Below, in pieces: positions 51,950-61,597 of a stretch of 64,000 nt of DNA. Both the position numbers and the translations under genes were made by a program. The notes below the pieces were generated by a model. It saw nothing but the letters and a program-made list of their open reading frames with translations, was not told the origin of the DNA and did not search any database. Within the stretch, counting starts at the first letter, position 1. Every line of letters starts with the position of its first letter. Source of the DNA: Streptomyces sp. T12 (GTDB lineage Bacteria > Actinomycetota > Actinomycetes > Streptomycetales > Streptomycetaceae); contig NZ_CP117866.1 in the NCBI RefSeq assembly GCF_028736035.1, positions 4,526,001-4,590,000 of the forward strand, in the 5' to 3' direction.

Positions 51950-54808
51950 GTGGCGGGCGAGTCCCCCGACAGGTCGAAGCAGCGCGAGTCGTCGGGAGAA
52001 CCGACGTCGGGGAGCACGGGTCCGGTTCCCGAGTCCGGCCCCGAAGCCGAGGGCACGCGCGCAGCCGACACCGGTGAGAAGCGCGACCCTCGACTGGCGG
52101 TGGCACGCGAGAGTGCCGCGCCACGGGAGTCCACTGCCACGCCGCGCGGCGGCGTGGACACGGCGACCAGGGTCCTGTCACGGCGGGAACTGGAGGCCGT
52201 GAGGGCGAAGCTGGAGGAGGCCGGGGGGGCCGAGGACGGCGACGCGAACGCCGGGGCCGAGGACGGCGACGCGAACACCCGGGCCGAGGACGGCGACGCG
52301 AACGCCGGGGCCGAGGACGGCGAGGACGCGAACGCGGGGGCTGAGGGCTCCGAGGGCGCGAGCACGGCCGCCGCCGGGAAGACCGAGGGTGCGGGCACGG
52401 CCGCCGCCGGGAACACCGCGAGTGCGAGCGCGACCGCCGGGAAGACCGAGGGTGCGGGCGAGAGCGACGCGGGCAGCAAGGCCGGCAGCCCTGAGACTGA
52501 GGCTGACGACGCCGAGGGCCCGAGCACCGAGACCGGTAGCGCCGAGGGCTCGCGGGCCGGGGGTGCGGTCGACGGAGACACGGACGCTGGCAGCGCGGAG
52601 GCCGCGGCCGGGAGCGCCGACGCTGAAGTCGACGATGCCGACGGCGCGCAGGCCGAGACCGACGACGCCGAGGGCAAGGGTGCCGGGGACGGGGCCTCGT
52701 CCGGGGCGCCGGGTGACGGTGACGAGGCTGCTGCGCCGGGTGAAGATCGGCTGAGGGTTGCTGTGGCGGCTTGGGTGGCTTCCGCGGACACCGCCGACGA
52801 GGGCGCGAAGGATGCCGACGCGCGCGACGAGGCCGACGGGGCCGGGGACGTGACCGACGCCGAGGACGGCGCGGCTGAGGGCGCCGGGAAGGCCGAGGAC
52901 GCCGACTCCGCCCAGTCCGTCGCCGACGCCGATGTCGAGACGGCTGCTGCGGCGGCTTCCGAGGCCGACGCCGACGGATCCGCCGAGCCTGCCGAGGCTT
53001 CCGGCGCCGACGAGACCCCCACGGCCGCCCAGGACGGCTCGACCGGGCCCGCCGAGGCTCCTGCCGCAGACGCAGACGCGTCCAGCAAGGCTGCCGACGG
53101 CGCACCCGCAGCCGCCGACGGCGAGGACGCCCCGCAGGGGCCACCCGCACCCGGCGACGAGAGCCGCACGGGTGGTGCGAGTGGGAACGACAAGGCCGAC
53201 GGCGAAGCCGAGGCCGGGCAGGGCGGCGCGCCCGCGGCCAAGCCCGTCGACCAGCCGACCGCCGTCTTCAAGGCCGTACGCCCCACCAAGCCCCCCGTCG
53301 ACCAGCCCACCACCACACTCAAGGCCCCCAAGCAGCCCGAGTCCCCCTCCGAGCGCACCAGCAAGTTCGTCGCCCTGAAGGCGGACATCCGGCAGGACAC
53401 CCCGAAGGCCCCGGGTACCCCGGGCACCCCGGCCACCCCTGCCTCGCCGAAGGCCACCGCTCCGGCGCCCCCCGACGCCACCGCCGCCATCCCCCAGGTC
53501 GGCCCCGAGCGCACCACGCAGCAGCCGCTGCCCCCCAAGCCCCCGCTCGACCTGCTCGCCGAGCTGACGAACACGCCGCGGCCCCCGGACACCCCCGTCC
53601 GCACGGTCATCCGGCGGATCAAGATCTGGACCCCGCTGGTCCTCCTGCTCGTGGTCATCCTCGGGGTCGTCCAGTCCGTACGCCCGCTCCCGGCCCCCAC
53701 CCTCGACCTCACCGCCGAGGACACCTACACGTTCGACGGCGGCAAGGTCGACATCCCGTGGCCCGCCGAGGGCCAGGCCGCGCTCGACGTGGACGGCCTC
53801 GGCACGTTCGGCTCCTCCGGCGACCAGAAGCCCGTGCCGATCGCCAGCGTCGCCAAGGTGATGACCGCGTACCTGATCCTGCGCGAGCACCCCCTCAAGA
53901 GCGGCGCCGAGGGCCCGGACATCGAGATCGACCAGGCCGCCGAGGACCAGTCGGACGCGGGCCAGGAGTCGACCGTCGACGTGTTCGCGGGCGACAAGAT
54001 CTCCCAGCGCGAGGCCCTGGAGAGCGTACTGATCGCATCCGCGAACAACATCGCCCGCCGGCTCGCCCGCTGGGACGCCGGTTCCGAGAAGGCGTTCGTG
54101 GCGAAGATGAACGCCACCGCCAAGGACCTCGGCATGACGAACACGACGTACACCGACCCCTCCGGCCTGAACAACACCACCGTGAGCACGGCCGTGGACC
54201 AGGTGAAGCTGGCCAAGGCGGCGATGAAGGAGCCCGCCTTCCGCGAGGTCGCCGCGATGATGTCGTACGACGACTACAGGGGCAAGAACCACGGCAACTG
54301 GAACCAGCTGGTCGGCAAGAACAACGTCGTCGGCATCAAGACCGGCACCACCACCTCCGCCCTCGGCAACCTCGTGTTCGCCGCGAAGAAGGAGGTCGGC
54401 GGCGAGACCCGGACCATCGTGGGCGCCGTGGTGCGCCAGCCGGACGCGGGCGGCGGCATCCTCGCTGCCGCTCTCGACTCGGGCGACCAGCTGATCCGCG
54501 CCGCGCAGGACGCCCTGAAGTCGGCGACGCTGCTGAAGAAGGGGGACGTCGTCGGATACGTCGACGACGGCCTCGGCGGCCGCACTCCGGTCGTGGCCAC
54601 CAAGGACGTCACGGCGGTCGGCTGGTCCGGGCTGAAGGTCGAGCTGACCTTCGCCTCCGATGCCGTACCGCACACCGCGAAGGCCGGCACCAAGGTGGGC
54701 ACGCTCACCGTGGGTGACGGCACGAGCGGCGCGGTCAAGATCCCGGTCGCCCTGCAGACGGACCTCACCGAACCGGGCTTCACGGACAAGCTGACCCGCC
54801 TCGGCTGA
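51950..54808 (+). CDS. D-alanyl-D-alanine carboxypeptidase (S11) with ~560-residue acidic N-terminal extension
   Basis: About 952 residues from GTG 51950, which follows GGAGGAGG. Residues 1-558 are low-complexity Ala/Glu/Asp/Gly with no predicted fold. A membrane segment lies at about 559-579 (IWTPLVLLLVVILGVVQSV). The C-terminal penicillin-binding domain has SxxK at S633-VAK, SxN at S697-AN and KTG at 797-799, all catalytic residues present. It trims peptidoglycan stem peptides outside the membrane. A signal-anchor topology puts the long acidic region in the cytoplasm, unlike ordinary DacA/DacC. The gene ends at a strong hairpin. Confidence 0.93.
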   Translation: MAGESPDRSKQRESSGEPTSGSTGPVPESGPEAEGTRAADTGEKRDPRLAVARESAAPRESTATPRGGVDTATRVLSRRELEAVRAKLEEAGGAEDGDANAGAEDGDANTRAEDGDANAGAEDGEDANAGAEGSEGASTAAAGKTEGAGTAAAGNTASASATAGKTEGAGESDAGSKAGSPETEADDAEGPSTETGSAEGSRAGGAVDGDTDAGSAEAAAGSADAEVDDADGAQAETDDAEGKGAGDGASSGAPGDGDEAAAPGEDRLRVAVAAWVASADTADEGAKDADARDEADGAGDVTDAEDGAAEGAGKAEDADSAQSVADADVETAAAAASEADADGSAEPAEASGADETPTAAQDGSTGPAEAPAADADASSKAADGAPAAADGEDAPQGPPAPGDESRTGGASGNDKADGEAEAGQGGAPAAKPVDQPTAVFKAVRPTKPPVDQPTTTLKAPKQPESPSERTSKFVALKADIRQDTPKAPGTPGTPATPASPKATAPAPPDATAAIPQVGPERTTQQPLPPKPPLDLLAELTNTPRPPDTPVRTVIRRIKIWTPLVLLLVVILGVVQSVRPLPAPTLDLTAEDTYTFDGGKVDIPWPAEGQAALDVDGLGTFGSSGDQKPVPIASVAKVMTAYLILREHPLKSGAEGPDIEIDQAAEDQSDAGQESTVDVFAGDKISQREALESVLIASANNIARRLARWDAGSEKAFVAKMNATAKDLGMTNTTYTDPSGLNNTTVSTAVDQVKLAKAAMKEPAFREVAAMMSYDDYRGKNHGNWNQLVGKNNVVGIKTGTTTSALGNLVFAAKKEVGGETRTIVGAVVRQPDAGGGILAAALDSGDQLIRAAQDALKSATLLKKGDVVGYVDDGLGGRTPVVATKDVTAVGWSGLKVELTFASDAVPHTAKAGTKVGTLTVGDGTSGAVKIPVALQTDLTEPGFTDKLTRLG
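52229..52339 (+). repeat. 27-bp tandem repeats in the carboxypeptidase N-terminal region
   Basis: Four consecutive units encoding AEDGDANAG, AEDGDANTR, AEDGDANAG and AEDGEDANAG (52229, 52256, 52283 and 52310). Nearly identical at DNA level, so the copy number may vary between strains. Confidence 0.9.
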
Positions 54809-54837
54809 CCCCCGGGGACGGCGCAGCGGCAGCGCAC

Positions 54838-54872
54838 CGCAGCCCGCCGACAGGCCTCGTCGGCGGGCTGCG
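54838..54872. terminator. hairpin after carboxypeptidase gene
   Basis: GCAGCCCGCCGAC (54839-54851) and GTCGGCGGGCTGC (54859-54871) form a perfect 13-bp stem, 30 bases after the stop. Confidence 0.8.
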
Positions 54873-55007
54873 TGCTAGCGTCACGAAACGGGCAGGTCGT
54901 CGCTCACGAGGCGCGGCCCGGAAATCTTCAGGGACAGGGCCGACAACACGCGGGAAACGGTACGCGGCCAGAACAGAAGACAGGACAGTACGGGGAGTGC
55001 CTCAAAG

Positions 55008-56864
55008 GTGGCCACTGCGGAGCCGACACGCGCAGACGACGCTGATCCGGGACGGGGAGCCGGTCCGCGAATACGCGTGCCCGCGCCACGCCGGGAAGAC
55101 CGTCAAAGCCCTACGGAGAACAGACCGCCGTCGCGTCTGAGCACGGTCCTCCTCACCCTGCGTGAGCGCCTTCTGCGTCATCCGGTGCTGTCGATCACGA
55201 CTCTGGCCGGACTCCTCCACGTCATCTGGTTCTTCACGTTCGCAAGCAGCGGCGGTGATCTCGCGGCCCAGGACGCCTGGGCCGAATTCGTCGGCCGGCA
55301 TCCGGACTCGGCGTACAACCTGGCCTGGTACGGCGGTATGCACCCGGTGTCGTACAGCGTGGTGTCGCCGTATCTGATGTCGGTGCTCGGTGTCCGTACG
55401 ACGATGATGATCGCGGGGACGATCTCCGCGGGCCTGCTGACACTGGTCCTGCTCCGCAGCCGCTCGGTGAGGAACCCCCTGTGGGCGGCGCTGGCCGGGG
55501 TGTTCGGGCTGGTGTGCAACGCGATCTCGGGACGGGTGACCTTCGGCCTCGGCATGATGTTCGCGCTGGGCGCGGTCGCCGTCGTGTTCTGCTGGCCCTA
55601 CCGCTGGCGCTACAAACGGTGGGCGAAGGCACTGTGCGCGGCCCCGCTGGCCGCGCTCGCCACGATGTCGTCGCCGGTGGCGGGCCTGTTCGTGGGCTTC
55701 GTGGCGGTGGCGCTGTTCCTGCAGAAGAGGCGGCCGGGAGCATGGGCGCTCGGCCTGGCGCCGACCGCGGTCGTGGCCGTGTCGGCCTGGCTGTTCCCCT
55801 TCTCCGGCACGCAGCCGATGGTGATCGGCTCGGTGCTGCTGCCGCTGCTGGTCGCCGTCGTCACCTTCGTCCTCGTGCCCAAGGAGTGGAAGACGGTCCG
55901 GTTGGTGTCCGCCGTCTACGGCCTCTCGGTCGTCCTGGTCTGGGTGATCAGCTCGCAGATCGGTTCCAACATCACGCGCCTGGCGATGCTCTTCGGCGGG
56001 ACGGCCCTCGTGGCCGCGCTGCCCTTCACGGTGCCGCGCTCGCGTAAGTGGTACACGGGTGTGCTGGCGCTCGTCACCTTCGCCGGCTGGATCGGCTACA
56101 AGACGATCGACGACATCATCCACGCCGCCCCGGAGGCGTCCTGGGCTCGCGACTTGGCGCCGCTGGTCAACGAGCTCCAGGAGGTCGGTGCCGAGAAGGG
56201 CCGCGTCGAGGTGGTCCCGGCCCGCTCCCACCGCGAGGCCGCCGCCCTCGCGCCGTACGTCAATCTGGCCCGCGGCTGGAACCGCCAAGCCGACATGAAG
56301 CGCAACCAGCTCTTCTACGACGGCACGCTCAACTCGGCGAACTACTACGAGTGGCTCAAGCGCTGGGCCGTGCACTTCGTGGTCCTGCCCAAGGACGAGC
56401 CCGACCCCTCGGCGGCGGAGCGGGAGCGGGAGCTGGTGCAGCGCGGCATGCCGTACCTCAGGCAGGTGTGGGGCGACGCCAACTGGCAGCTGTTCGAGGT
56501 GACCCACCCGGCGCCGCTCGCCGAGCCGAACGCGGTCGTCGAGCGGGCCGAGCAGGGCGAGATGACGATGCAGGTGAGCAAGCCGGGCCGGATCCTCATC
56601 CGCATCCCCTACTCGCCCTGGCTGAGCATCGTCGACGCCGACGGCAAGAAGCTCGACCCGCCGCAGGAGACGGAGGCGTCCAAGGACCGTCCCGACGACG
56701 AGCCGAAGTCGTACGACAACGTCAACGGCTGTCTGATGGAGACGGAGGAGGACGCGCTCGGCGACCAGTGGACGATGCTGGTCGCTCCGCGGGCGGGCGA
56801 GTACAGGTTGGCGGCGCCGTACACGGTGCCGCGAGGTACTCCCTGCCCCGAGGAGTTGCGCTGA
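55008..56864 (+). CDS. large integral membrane protein, possibly glycosyltransferase-like
   Basis: 618 residues from GTG 55008. After a 55-residue hydrophilic start come about 11 membrane segments up to residue 370 (VLSITTLAGLLHVIWFFTFA to VLALVTFAGWIGYKTIDDI). A ~240-residue extracellular soluble domain follows (EVVPARSHREAAALAPYVN, GTLNSANYYEWLKRWAVHFV, PGRILIRIPYSPWLSI). The arrangement recalls GT-C glycosyltransferases and DUF2079-like proteins with a C-terminal periplasmic domain; the catalytic motif is not evident. Downstream of a cell-wall enzyme, it may act in envelope assembly. Confidence 0.8.
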   Translation: MATAEPTRADDADPGRGAGPRIRVPAPRREDRQSPTENRPPSRLSTVLLTLRERLLRHPVLSITTLAGLLHVIWFFTFASSGGDLAAQDAWAEFVGRHPDSAYNLAWYGGMHPVSYSVVSPYLMSVLGVRTTMMIAGTISAGLLTLVLLRSRSVRNPLWAALAGVFGLVCNAISGRVTFGLGMMFALGAVAVVFCWPYRWRYKRWAKALCAAPLAALATMSSPVAGLFVGFVAVALFLQKRRPGAWALGLAPTAVVAVSAWLFPFSGTQPMVIGSVLLPLLVAVVTFVLVPKEWKTVRLVSAVYGLSVVLVWVISSQIGSNITRLAMLFGGTALVAALPFTVPRSRKWYTGVLALVTFAGWIGYKTIDDIIHAAPEASWARDLAPLVNELQEVGAEKGRVEVVPARSHREAAALAPYVNLARGWNRQADMKRNQLFYDGTLNSANYYEWLKRWAVHFVVLPKDEPDPSAAERERELVQRGMPYLRQVWGDANWQLFEVTHPAPLAEPNAVVERAEQGEMTMQVSKPGRILIRIPYSPWLSIVDADGKKLDPPQETEASKDRPDDEPKSYDNVNGCLMETEEDALGDQWTMLVAPRAGEYRLAAPYTVPRGTPCPEELR

Positions 56865-56930
56865 CCGGCGTTCCTGGGGGCTGCCGCCCCCAGACCCTGG
56901 AATGCCTGGACCAGCCCTGAGAAGTGACCG

Positions 56931-57770
56931 TCAGCGCAGCTGGTCCACGTACGTCTCCGTCCCCGGCACCGTCGGAATGAACGGCGCCACCAGCTCCACC
57001 CTCCCCAGCCCCGACTCTCCGACCGCCGTGTCCAGGTCGGTGAAGCAGCTCTCCCAGCACTCCCTCGGGTCCGTCTCCAGGAACCACAGCAGCGTCAGGC
57101 GCGTATCCACCCCCTCGACCTGCTTGACGTACGACATGCGGTCCAGCGGCAGCGGTGTGGGCCGGAAGATCGTCACCATCGCGGTCGGGGAGCCCGCCAG
57201 GCGCTTCGGGAGGTGACGTGCGCGCAGCCACTCCAGCAGCTCGGCGCGCTGCTGCGGTGAGTCCGCGTCGATGACCTGCACCACCAGGCCCGCGTAGGGG
57301 TGGTCCAGGGCGTGGAAGTCGCGGGGGCCGGCCGCGCCGTCGCGGTACACCGTCGCCTCGTGGTCCTGGAACGCCGTGAAGACGTGGGTGCGGTCCTGGT
57401 AGACGCGGGCGTCGCGGTTGAGGCGCTTGTTGATGGCGACCGTCCAGCGCATGTGGTCGTCGTAGCGGCCCGCGGTGATCCAGTACGTCGAGATGTAGCA
57501 GCCGGCGGTGACCGGCTGGGCGATCGCCGACTTCTCGGGGTAGCGCAGGAGTTGGAGGTCCCTGGTCGCCACCCACCTGCGGCCCGCGTACATCCAGGGC
57601 ATCGCCATCGCGCCGGCGTAGTAGTGGTCGTCCTCGTACCAGCGGTTGTAGGCGTACTCGTGGCCCGGGTGCGGTTCGACCATGGTGATCAGGGCGTGGC
57701 CCGGGCGGACTCCGTACGGGCCGACGGCGGCCAGTTCGGCGTACGCCTCGCTGCGGGTGTCCTCGCTCAT
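56931..57770 (-). CDS. hypothetical protein, dimeric alpha-beta-barrel-like
   Basis: About 279 residues from ATG 57770. Near the start, GHALITMVEPHPGHEYAYNR and WYEDDHYYAGAMAMPWMYAG resemble the EthD/dimeric-barrel pattern (N-x-WY-x3-H). No signal peptide or membrane segment. The function is not known. It shares a perfect operator with the divergent short-chain dehydrogenase, so both may serve one catabolic step. Confidence 0.7.
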   Translation of the reverse strand: MSEDTRSEAYAELAAVGPYGVRPGHALITMVEPHPGHEYAYNRWYEDDHYYAGAMAMPWMYAGRRWVATRDLQLLRYPEKSAIAQPVTAGCYISTYWITAGRYDDHMRWTVAINKRLNRDARVYQDRTHVFTAFQDHEATVYRDGAAGPRDFHALDHPYAGLVVQVIDADSPQQRAELLEWLRARHLPKRLAGSPTAMVTIFRPTPLPLDRMSYVKQVEGVDTRLTLLWFLETDPRECWESCFTDLDTAVGESGLGRVELVAPFIPTVPGTETYVDQLR

Positions 57771-57800
57771 GCGGTTCCCCTTTCCTGCGGTCACCCATAC

Positions 57801-57817
57801 TCTGACGGGCCGTCAGA
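57801..57817. promoter_or_regulatory. 17-bp perfect palindrome between divergent genes
   Basis: TCTGACGG-G-CCGTCAGA (57801-57817), perfect arms, about 30 bases from each start codon (57770 and 57847). The form is typical of TetR-family operators controlling catabolic gene pairs. No regulator gene is adjacent. Confidence 0.65.
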
Positions 57818-57846
57818 TAGTGCGTCCAGAGTCGGGAGGCAACGGA

Positions 57847-58632
57847 ATGTCACTGCTCGCGGGCAAGACCGTCGTCGTGTCGGGGGTGGGTGCCGGGCTC
57901 GGTCACCAGGTCGCCGCCACGGTGGTGCGCGACGGCGGGAACGCGGTCCTCGGGGCGCGCACGGAGGCCAACCTCGCCAAGAGCGCGGCCGAGATCGATC
58001 CGGACGGGGCGCACACGGCGTACCGGGCGACCGACATCACCGACGAGGCGCAGTGCGAGGCGCTGGCGGCGCTCGCGCGGAAGCGGTTCGGGCGGATCGA
58101 CGCAGTCGTCCATGTGGCCGCCTGGGACAGCTACTTCGGCGGCCTGGAGGACGCGGACTTCACCACGTGGCAGTCGGTGATCGACGTGAATCTGCTGGGG
58201 TCGCTGCGGATGACACGGGCCTGTCTGCCGGCCCTCAAGGAGCGCGGGGGCTCGGTCGTCTTCATCGGGACACAGTCCTCGGTCGCCGCCCCTTCGCAGG
58301 TGCGGCAGGCGGCGTACGCGGCGTCGAAGGGGGCGCTGACGAGCGCGATGTACTCGCTGGCCCGGGAGTTGGGCCCGTACCGGATCCGGGTGAACACCGT
58401 ACTGCCGGGCTGGATGTGGGGGCCGCCCGTGCAGGCGTACGTGCAGTTCACGGCGCAGACGCAGGGCGTGCCGGAGGCGAACGTACTGAAGCGGCTGACC
58501 GAACGGATGGCGCTGCCCGATCTCGCCACGGACGGGGATGTGGCGGACGCGGTGGTGTTCCTGACGTCGGACAGGGCACGATCCCTCACGGGGCAGTCGT
58601 TGCTGGTCAACGCTGGGGAGCTAATGAGGTGA
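57847..58632 (+). CDS. short-chain dehydrogenase/reductase (SDR)
   Basis: 261 residues from ATG 57847. Classical SDR features are present: NAD(P)-binding VVVSGVGAGLGHQVA (TGxxxGxG-type), VDVRH-like acidic loop as YRATDITDEA, VHVAAWD in place of NNAG, catalytic Ser in FIGTQSSVA and Y-x-x-x-K in YAASKGAL. The C-terminal LTGQSLLVNAGELM is usual. The substrate is unknown. Confidence 0.93.
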   Translation: MSLLAGKTVVVSGVGAGLGHQVAATVVRDGGNAVLGARTEANLAKSAAEIDPDGAHTAYRATDITDEAQCEALAALARKRFGRIDAVVHVAAWDSYFGGLEDADFTTWQSVIDVNLLGSLRMTRACLPALKERGGSVVFIGTQSSVAAPSQVRQAAYAASKGALTSAMYSLARELGPYRIRVNTVLPGWMWGPPVQAYVQFTAQTQGVPEANVLKRLTERMALPDLATDGDVADAVVFLTSDRARSLTGQSLLVNAGELMR

Positions 58633-58758
58633 GTTCATGTAGGTGAACGCAGACTCTCATCTCGAACACTTTTACCTCCCCTTGACCTTACGCTCACTTG
58701 TCGTGTTCACGCGACAGCGCCCAGGATGAGCGCCGGGCTGAACCCTGGGAGGGCGCAC

Positions 58759-60333
58759 ATGAACGGTCTCGACTGGGCCGTGCTCATCGGCTACTTCGGC
58801 GTGATGGTGGCGATCGGCGTCTGGTCGCACAAGCGGGTGGACAACGTCAGCGACTTCTTCACCGCGGGCGGCAAGATGCCGTGGTGGCTGTCCGGCATCT
58901 CGCACCACATGTCCGGATACAGCGCGGTGATGTTCACCGGGTACGCGGGCATCGCCTACACCTACGGCGTCACGTCCTTCGTCACCTGGTCCTTCCCCAT
59001 CGCGCTGGGCATCGCCATCGGCTCGAAACTGTTCGCGCCGCGCATCAACCGGCTGCGGTCGCGACTCCATGTGGCCTCCCCGCTGGAGTATCTGAAGAAC
59101 CGTTACGACCTGAAGACCCAGCAGGCGCTGGCCTGGTCCGGCATGCTGCTGAAGATCGTGGACGTGGGCGCGAAGTGGGCGGCGATCGCCACGCTGCTGT
59201 CCGTGTTCACCGGCATCTCACTGAACCAGGGCATCCTGATCACCGGCTCCATCACGGCCGTCTACTGCACCATCGGCGGCCTGTGGGCGGACGCGCTGAC
59301 CGAACTCGGCCAGTTCGTCATCCAGTTGCTGGCCGGCGTCGCGATGTTCGTCGCCGTGGTGATGAAGCTGAACGACAAGGGCATCGGCTTCTTCGACGCC
59401 TGGGACAGGCCGGAGCTGCAGGGCCACGGTGAGCCGCTGGTCGGCCCCTACGGCACGGTCTTCCTCCTCGCCTTCCTCTTCATCAAGCTCTTCGAGTACA
59501 ACGGCGGCATGCTCAACCAGGCCCAGCGCTACATGGCCACGGCCAGCGCGTACGAGGCCGAGCGCTCGGCACGCCTGTCGGCGATCCTCTGGCTGGTCTG
59601 GCCGGTGGTCCTCTTCTTCCCCATGTGGATGTCGCCGCTGCTGGTCACCTCGCAGAAGGGGGACGGCTCCGACTCGTACGGCCTGATGACCGAACAGCTG
59701 CTCCCGCACGGCCTGTTGGGCCTGGTCATCGTCGGCTTCTTCTCGCACACCATGGCCATGTGCTCCTCCGACGCCAACGCGATCGCGGCCGTCTTCACCC
59801 GGGACTGCGCGCCGGTGGTGTGGCGCAGGGCGCGGGCCTGGAGCGAGGGACAGGGCCTGCGGGTCGCCCGGATCACGACCGTCGTCTTCCTCGGCCTGTC
59901 CATGGCGGCCGCGACGCAGGTCAACTCCCCGACCTTCGGGGACATCATCACCGTCGTCATCAAGTGGGTCGCCGGGCTCATGGGCCCGATGGCCATCCCG
60001 ATGATGCTGGGCCTGCTGCGCCCGTTCCGCCGCTCGGGCCCGACCGCCGCGCTCACCAGCTGGTCGATGGGTCTGCTCGCCTTCTGGCTGGTCAACTACC
60101 CGATCAGCTGGCAGATCGAGGGCGGCGTCCCGCTCCAGTACCAGGTCTCGATTCCGCTGGCGGTGTCGCTGGTCCTGTACATCCTCGTCGGCTTCATCAA
60201 GCCGGAGGACACCCCGGAGCGGCTCGCGATCATCGAGAAGATCAACACCGACGGGGACGGCGCCGCGGCGGCCGCGGTACCGGCACCGGCACCGGCGGGC
60301 CCGGTGGAGGACGTGGTCCGGGCGAAGGACTGA
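58759..60333 (+). CDS. sodium:solute symporter (SSS) family transporter
   Basis: 524 residues from ATG 58759 with GGGAGGG upstream. About 13 membrane segments. SSS features include DFFTAGGKMPWWLSGISHHM and SGYSAVMFTGYAGIAYTYG near the start and CSSDANAIAAVFTRD later. It resembles sugar-type SSS members more than proline/acetate ones, so a sugar or polyol is likely. No linked metabolic gene; the neighbouring SDR is 126 bases upstream and may or may not be related. Confidence 0.92.
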   Translation: MNGLDWAVLIGYFGVMVAIGVWSHKRVDNVSDFFTAGGKMPWWLSGISHHMSGYSAVMFTGYAGIAYTYGVTSFVTWSFPIALGIAIGSKLFAPRINRLRSRLHVASPLEYLKNRYDLKTQQALAWSGMLLKIVDVGAKWAAIATLLSVFTGISLNQGILITGSITAVYCTIGGLWADALTELGQFVIQLLAGVAMFVAVVMKLNDKGIGFFDAWDRPELQGHGEPLVGPYGTVFLLAFLFIKLFEYNGGMLNQAQRYMATASAYEAERSARLSAILWLVWPVVLFFPMWMSPLLVTSQKGDGSDSYGLMTEQLLPHGLLGLVIVGFFSHTMAMCSSDANAIAAVFTRDCAPVVWRRARAWSEGQGLRVARITTVVFLGLSMAAATQVNSPTFGDIITVVIKWVAGLMGPMAIPMMLGLLRPFRRSGPTAALTSWSMGLLAFWLVNYPISWQIEGGVPLQYQVSIPLAVSLVLYILVGFIKPEDTPERLAIIEKINTDGDGAAAAAVPAPAPAGPVEDVVRAKD

Positions 60334-60346
60334 GCCCCCGTTCGGG

Positions 60347-61462
60347 TCAGGCTCGCGGGTACCGCGCGAGCCACCCCGGTGACGCCCCCGCAGGCCCGTG
60401 CAGCGCAGGCCCCTGGGTCATCTCCATGGCGAAGTCGTCGGCGAGTTCGAGGATCGTGGGGCGGCCCTCCAGTTCGGCCAGCCAGGCCGGGGGCAGGGCC
60501 GTCTCTCCGTGCAGGGCGCCCAGCAGACCGCCGGTGAGGGCGCCCGCGGCGGCGGAGGGGCCGTCGTGGTTCACGGCGAGGCACAGTCCGTGCCGGATGT
60601 CCTCGCCCACCAGGGCGCAGTACACGGCGGCCGCGAGCAGCCCGTCGGCCGAGCCGTCGGCCGCCAGCTCCTCCACCCGCGCCGGGGTGGGCATGCCCTG
60701 CCGTACGGCGCCCAGCGCGTGCTGCAACGCGTCCGACACGGGTTCGTGCCCGGGCCGCAGGGCGAGCAGCGCGAGCGCCCGCTGCACGGCTCCGTCGAGG
60801 CTCTCCCCGCAGGCGAGACCGTGCACGATGACGGCGTACGCACCCGCCGACAGGTAGGCGACGGGATGGCCGTGGGTCTGCGTCGCGCACTCCACGGCGA
60901 GCTGGACGACGAGCTGCGGCTCCCAGCCGACGAGCAGCCCGAAGGGCGCGGAACGGGCGACGGCCTCGGGCCCGAGCTCGGCCGCGTTCTTGGGCGACTC
61001 CAGGGTGCCCATGGTCTCGTCACCGAGGCCGAGCAGGAGCGCGCGGGTGGGATCCCGGCGGGCGTACAGCCACTCCTCCCGCGCCAGCCACCCGTCGTCC
61101 TTACGGCGCTCGTCGGGACCCCAGTCCCGCTGTGTGGCGGCCCAGCGCAGATACGCCCGGTGCACATCGGTGGGCGGATGCCAGGCGCCGGTGTCCCGCC
61201 GGACCTGCGCTCTTATCAACCCGTCCACGCTGAAGAGGGTGAGCTGCGTGAGATGACTCACGGCACCGCGCCGGCCGTACCCGAACCCGAGATCGACGAG
61301 GCCCTCGGCGCCGTACTGCTCCCGGATCTCGTCCAGCCCGAGCCCGTCCACCGGCGCACCGAGGGCGTCCCCTACGGCCGCCCCGAGAAGCGTGCCGCGC
61401 ACCCGGCTACGGAAGTCCTGCTGTTCGGTACGGCCCCAGACGGCGCCGACTGTCGCACCCAC
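60347..61462 (-). CDS. ADP-ribosylglycohydrolase family protein
   Basis: About 371 residues from GTG 61462 (GGGGAGG six bases upstream; 61507 is possible). N-terminal GTLLGAAVGDALGAPVDGLG is the family signature. The late LAVNHDGPSAAAGALTGGLL keeps the metal-binding-type aspartate (N-H-D-G-x-S). Members remove ADP-ribose from proteins or act on related N-glycosidic bonds. The gene is convergent with the symporter. Confidence 0.9.
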   Translation of the reverse strand: MGATVGAVWGRTEQQDFRSRVRGTLLGAAVGDALGAPVDGLGLDEIREQYGAEGLVDLGFGYGRRGAVSHLTQLTLFSVDGLIRAQVRRDTGAWHPPTDVHRAYLRWAATQRDWGPDERRKDDGWLAREEWLYARRDPTRALLLGLGDETMGTLESPKNAAELGPEAVARSAPFGLLVGWEPQLVVQLAVECATQTHGHPVAYLSAGAYAVIVHGLACGESLDGAVQRALALLALRPGHEPVSDALQHALGAVRQGMPTPARVEELAADGSADGLLAAAVYCALVGEDIRHGLCLAVNHDGPSAAAGALTGGLLGALHGETALPPAWLAELEGRPTILELADDFAMEMTQGPALHGPAGASPGWLARYPRA

Positions 61463-61597
61463 CAAGACCTCCCCGTGACAGCGTCCGTCTGTACGACGAT
61501 TCGCCACTGTAATCGAATGGGGACGGTCGGTTCAGGGGGCGGAATGGTATGCGAGGTGTGGCCTAAATGGTCACGAGTAATCCTCAGTGGTCAGTTA

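Noticed and set aside
52229..52339. CRISPR-like regularly spaced repeats
   Set aside because: The 27-bp units are contiguous and in frame, encoding AEDGDANAG; there are no spacers.
52178..54673. 831-codon open frame antisense to the carboxypeptidase gene
   Set aside because: It is a shadow of the high-GC codon bias; the protein is Gly/Arg/Val-rich without domains, while the plus strand has all catalytic motifs.
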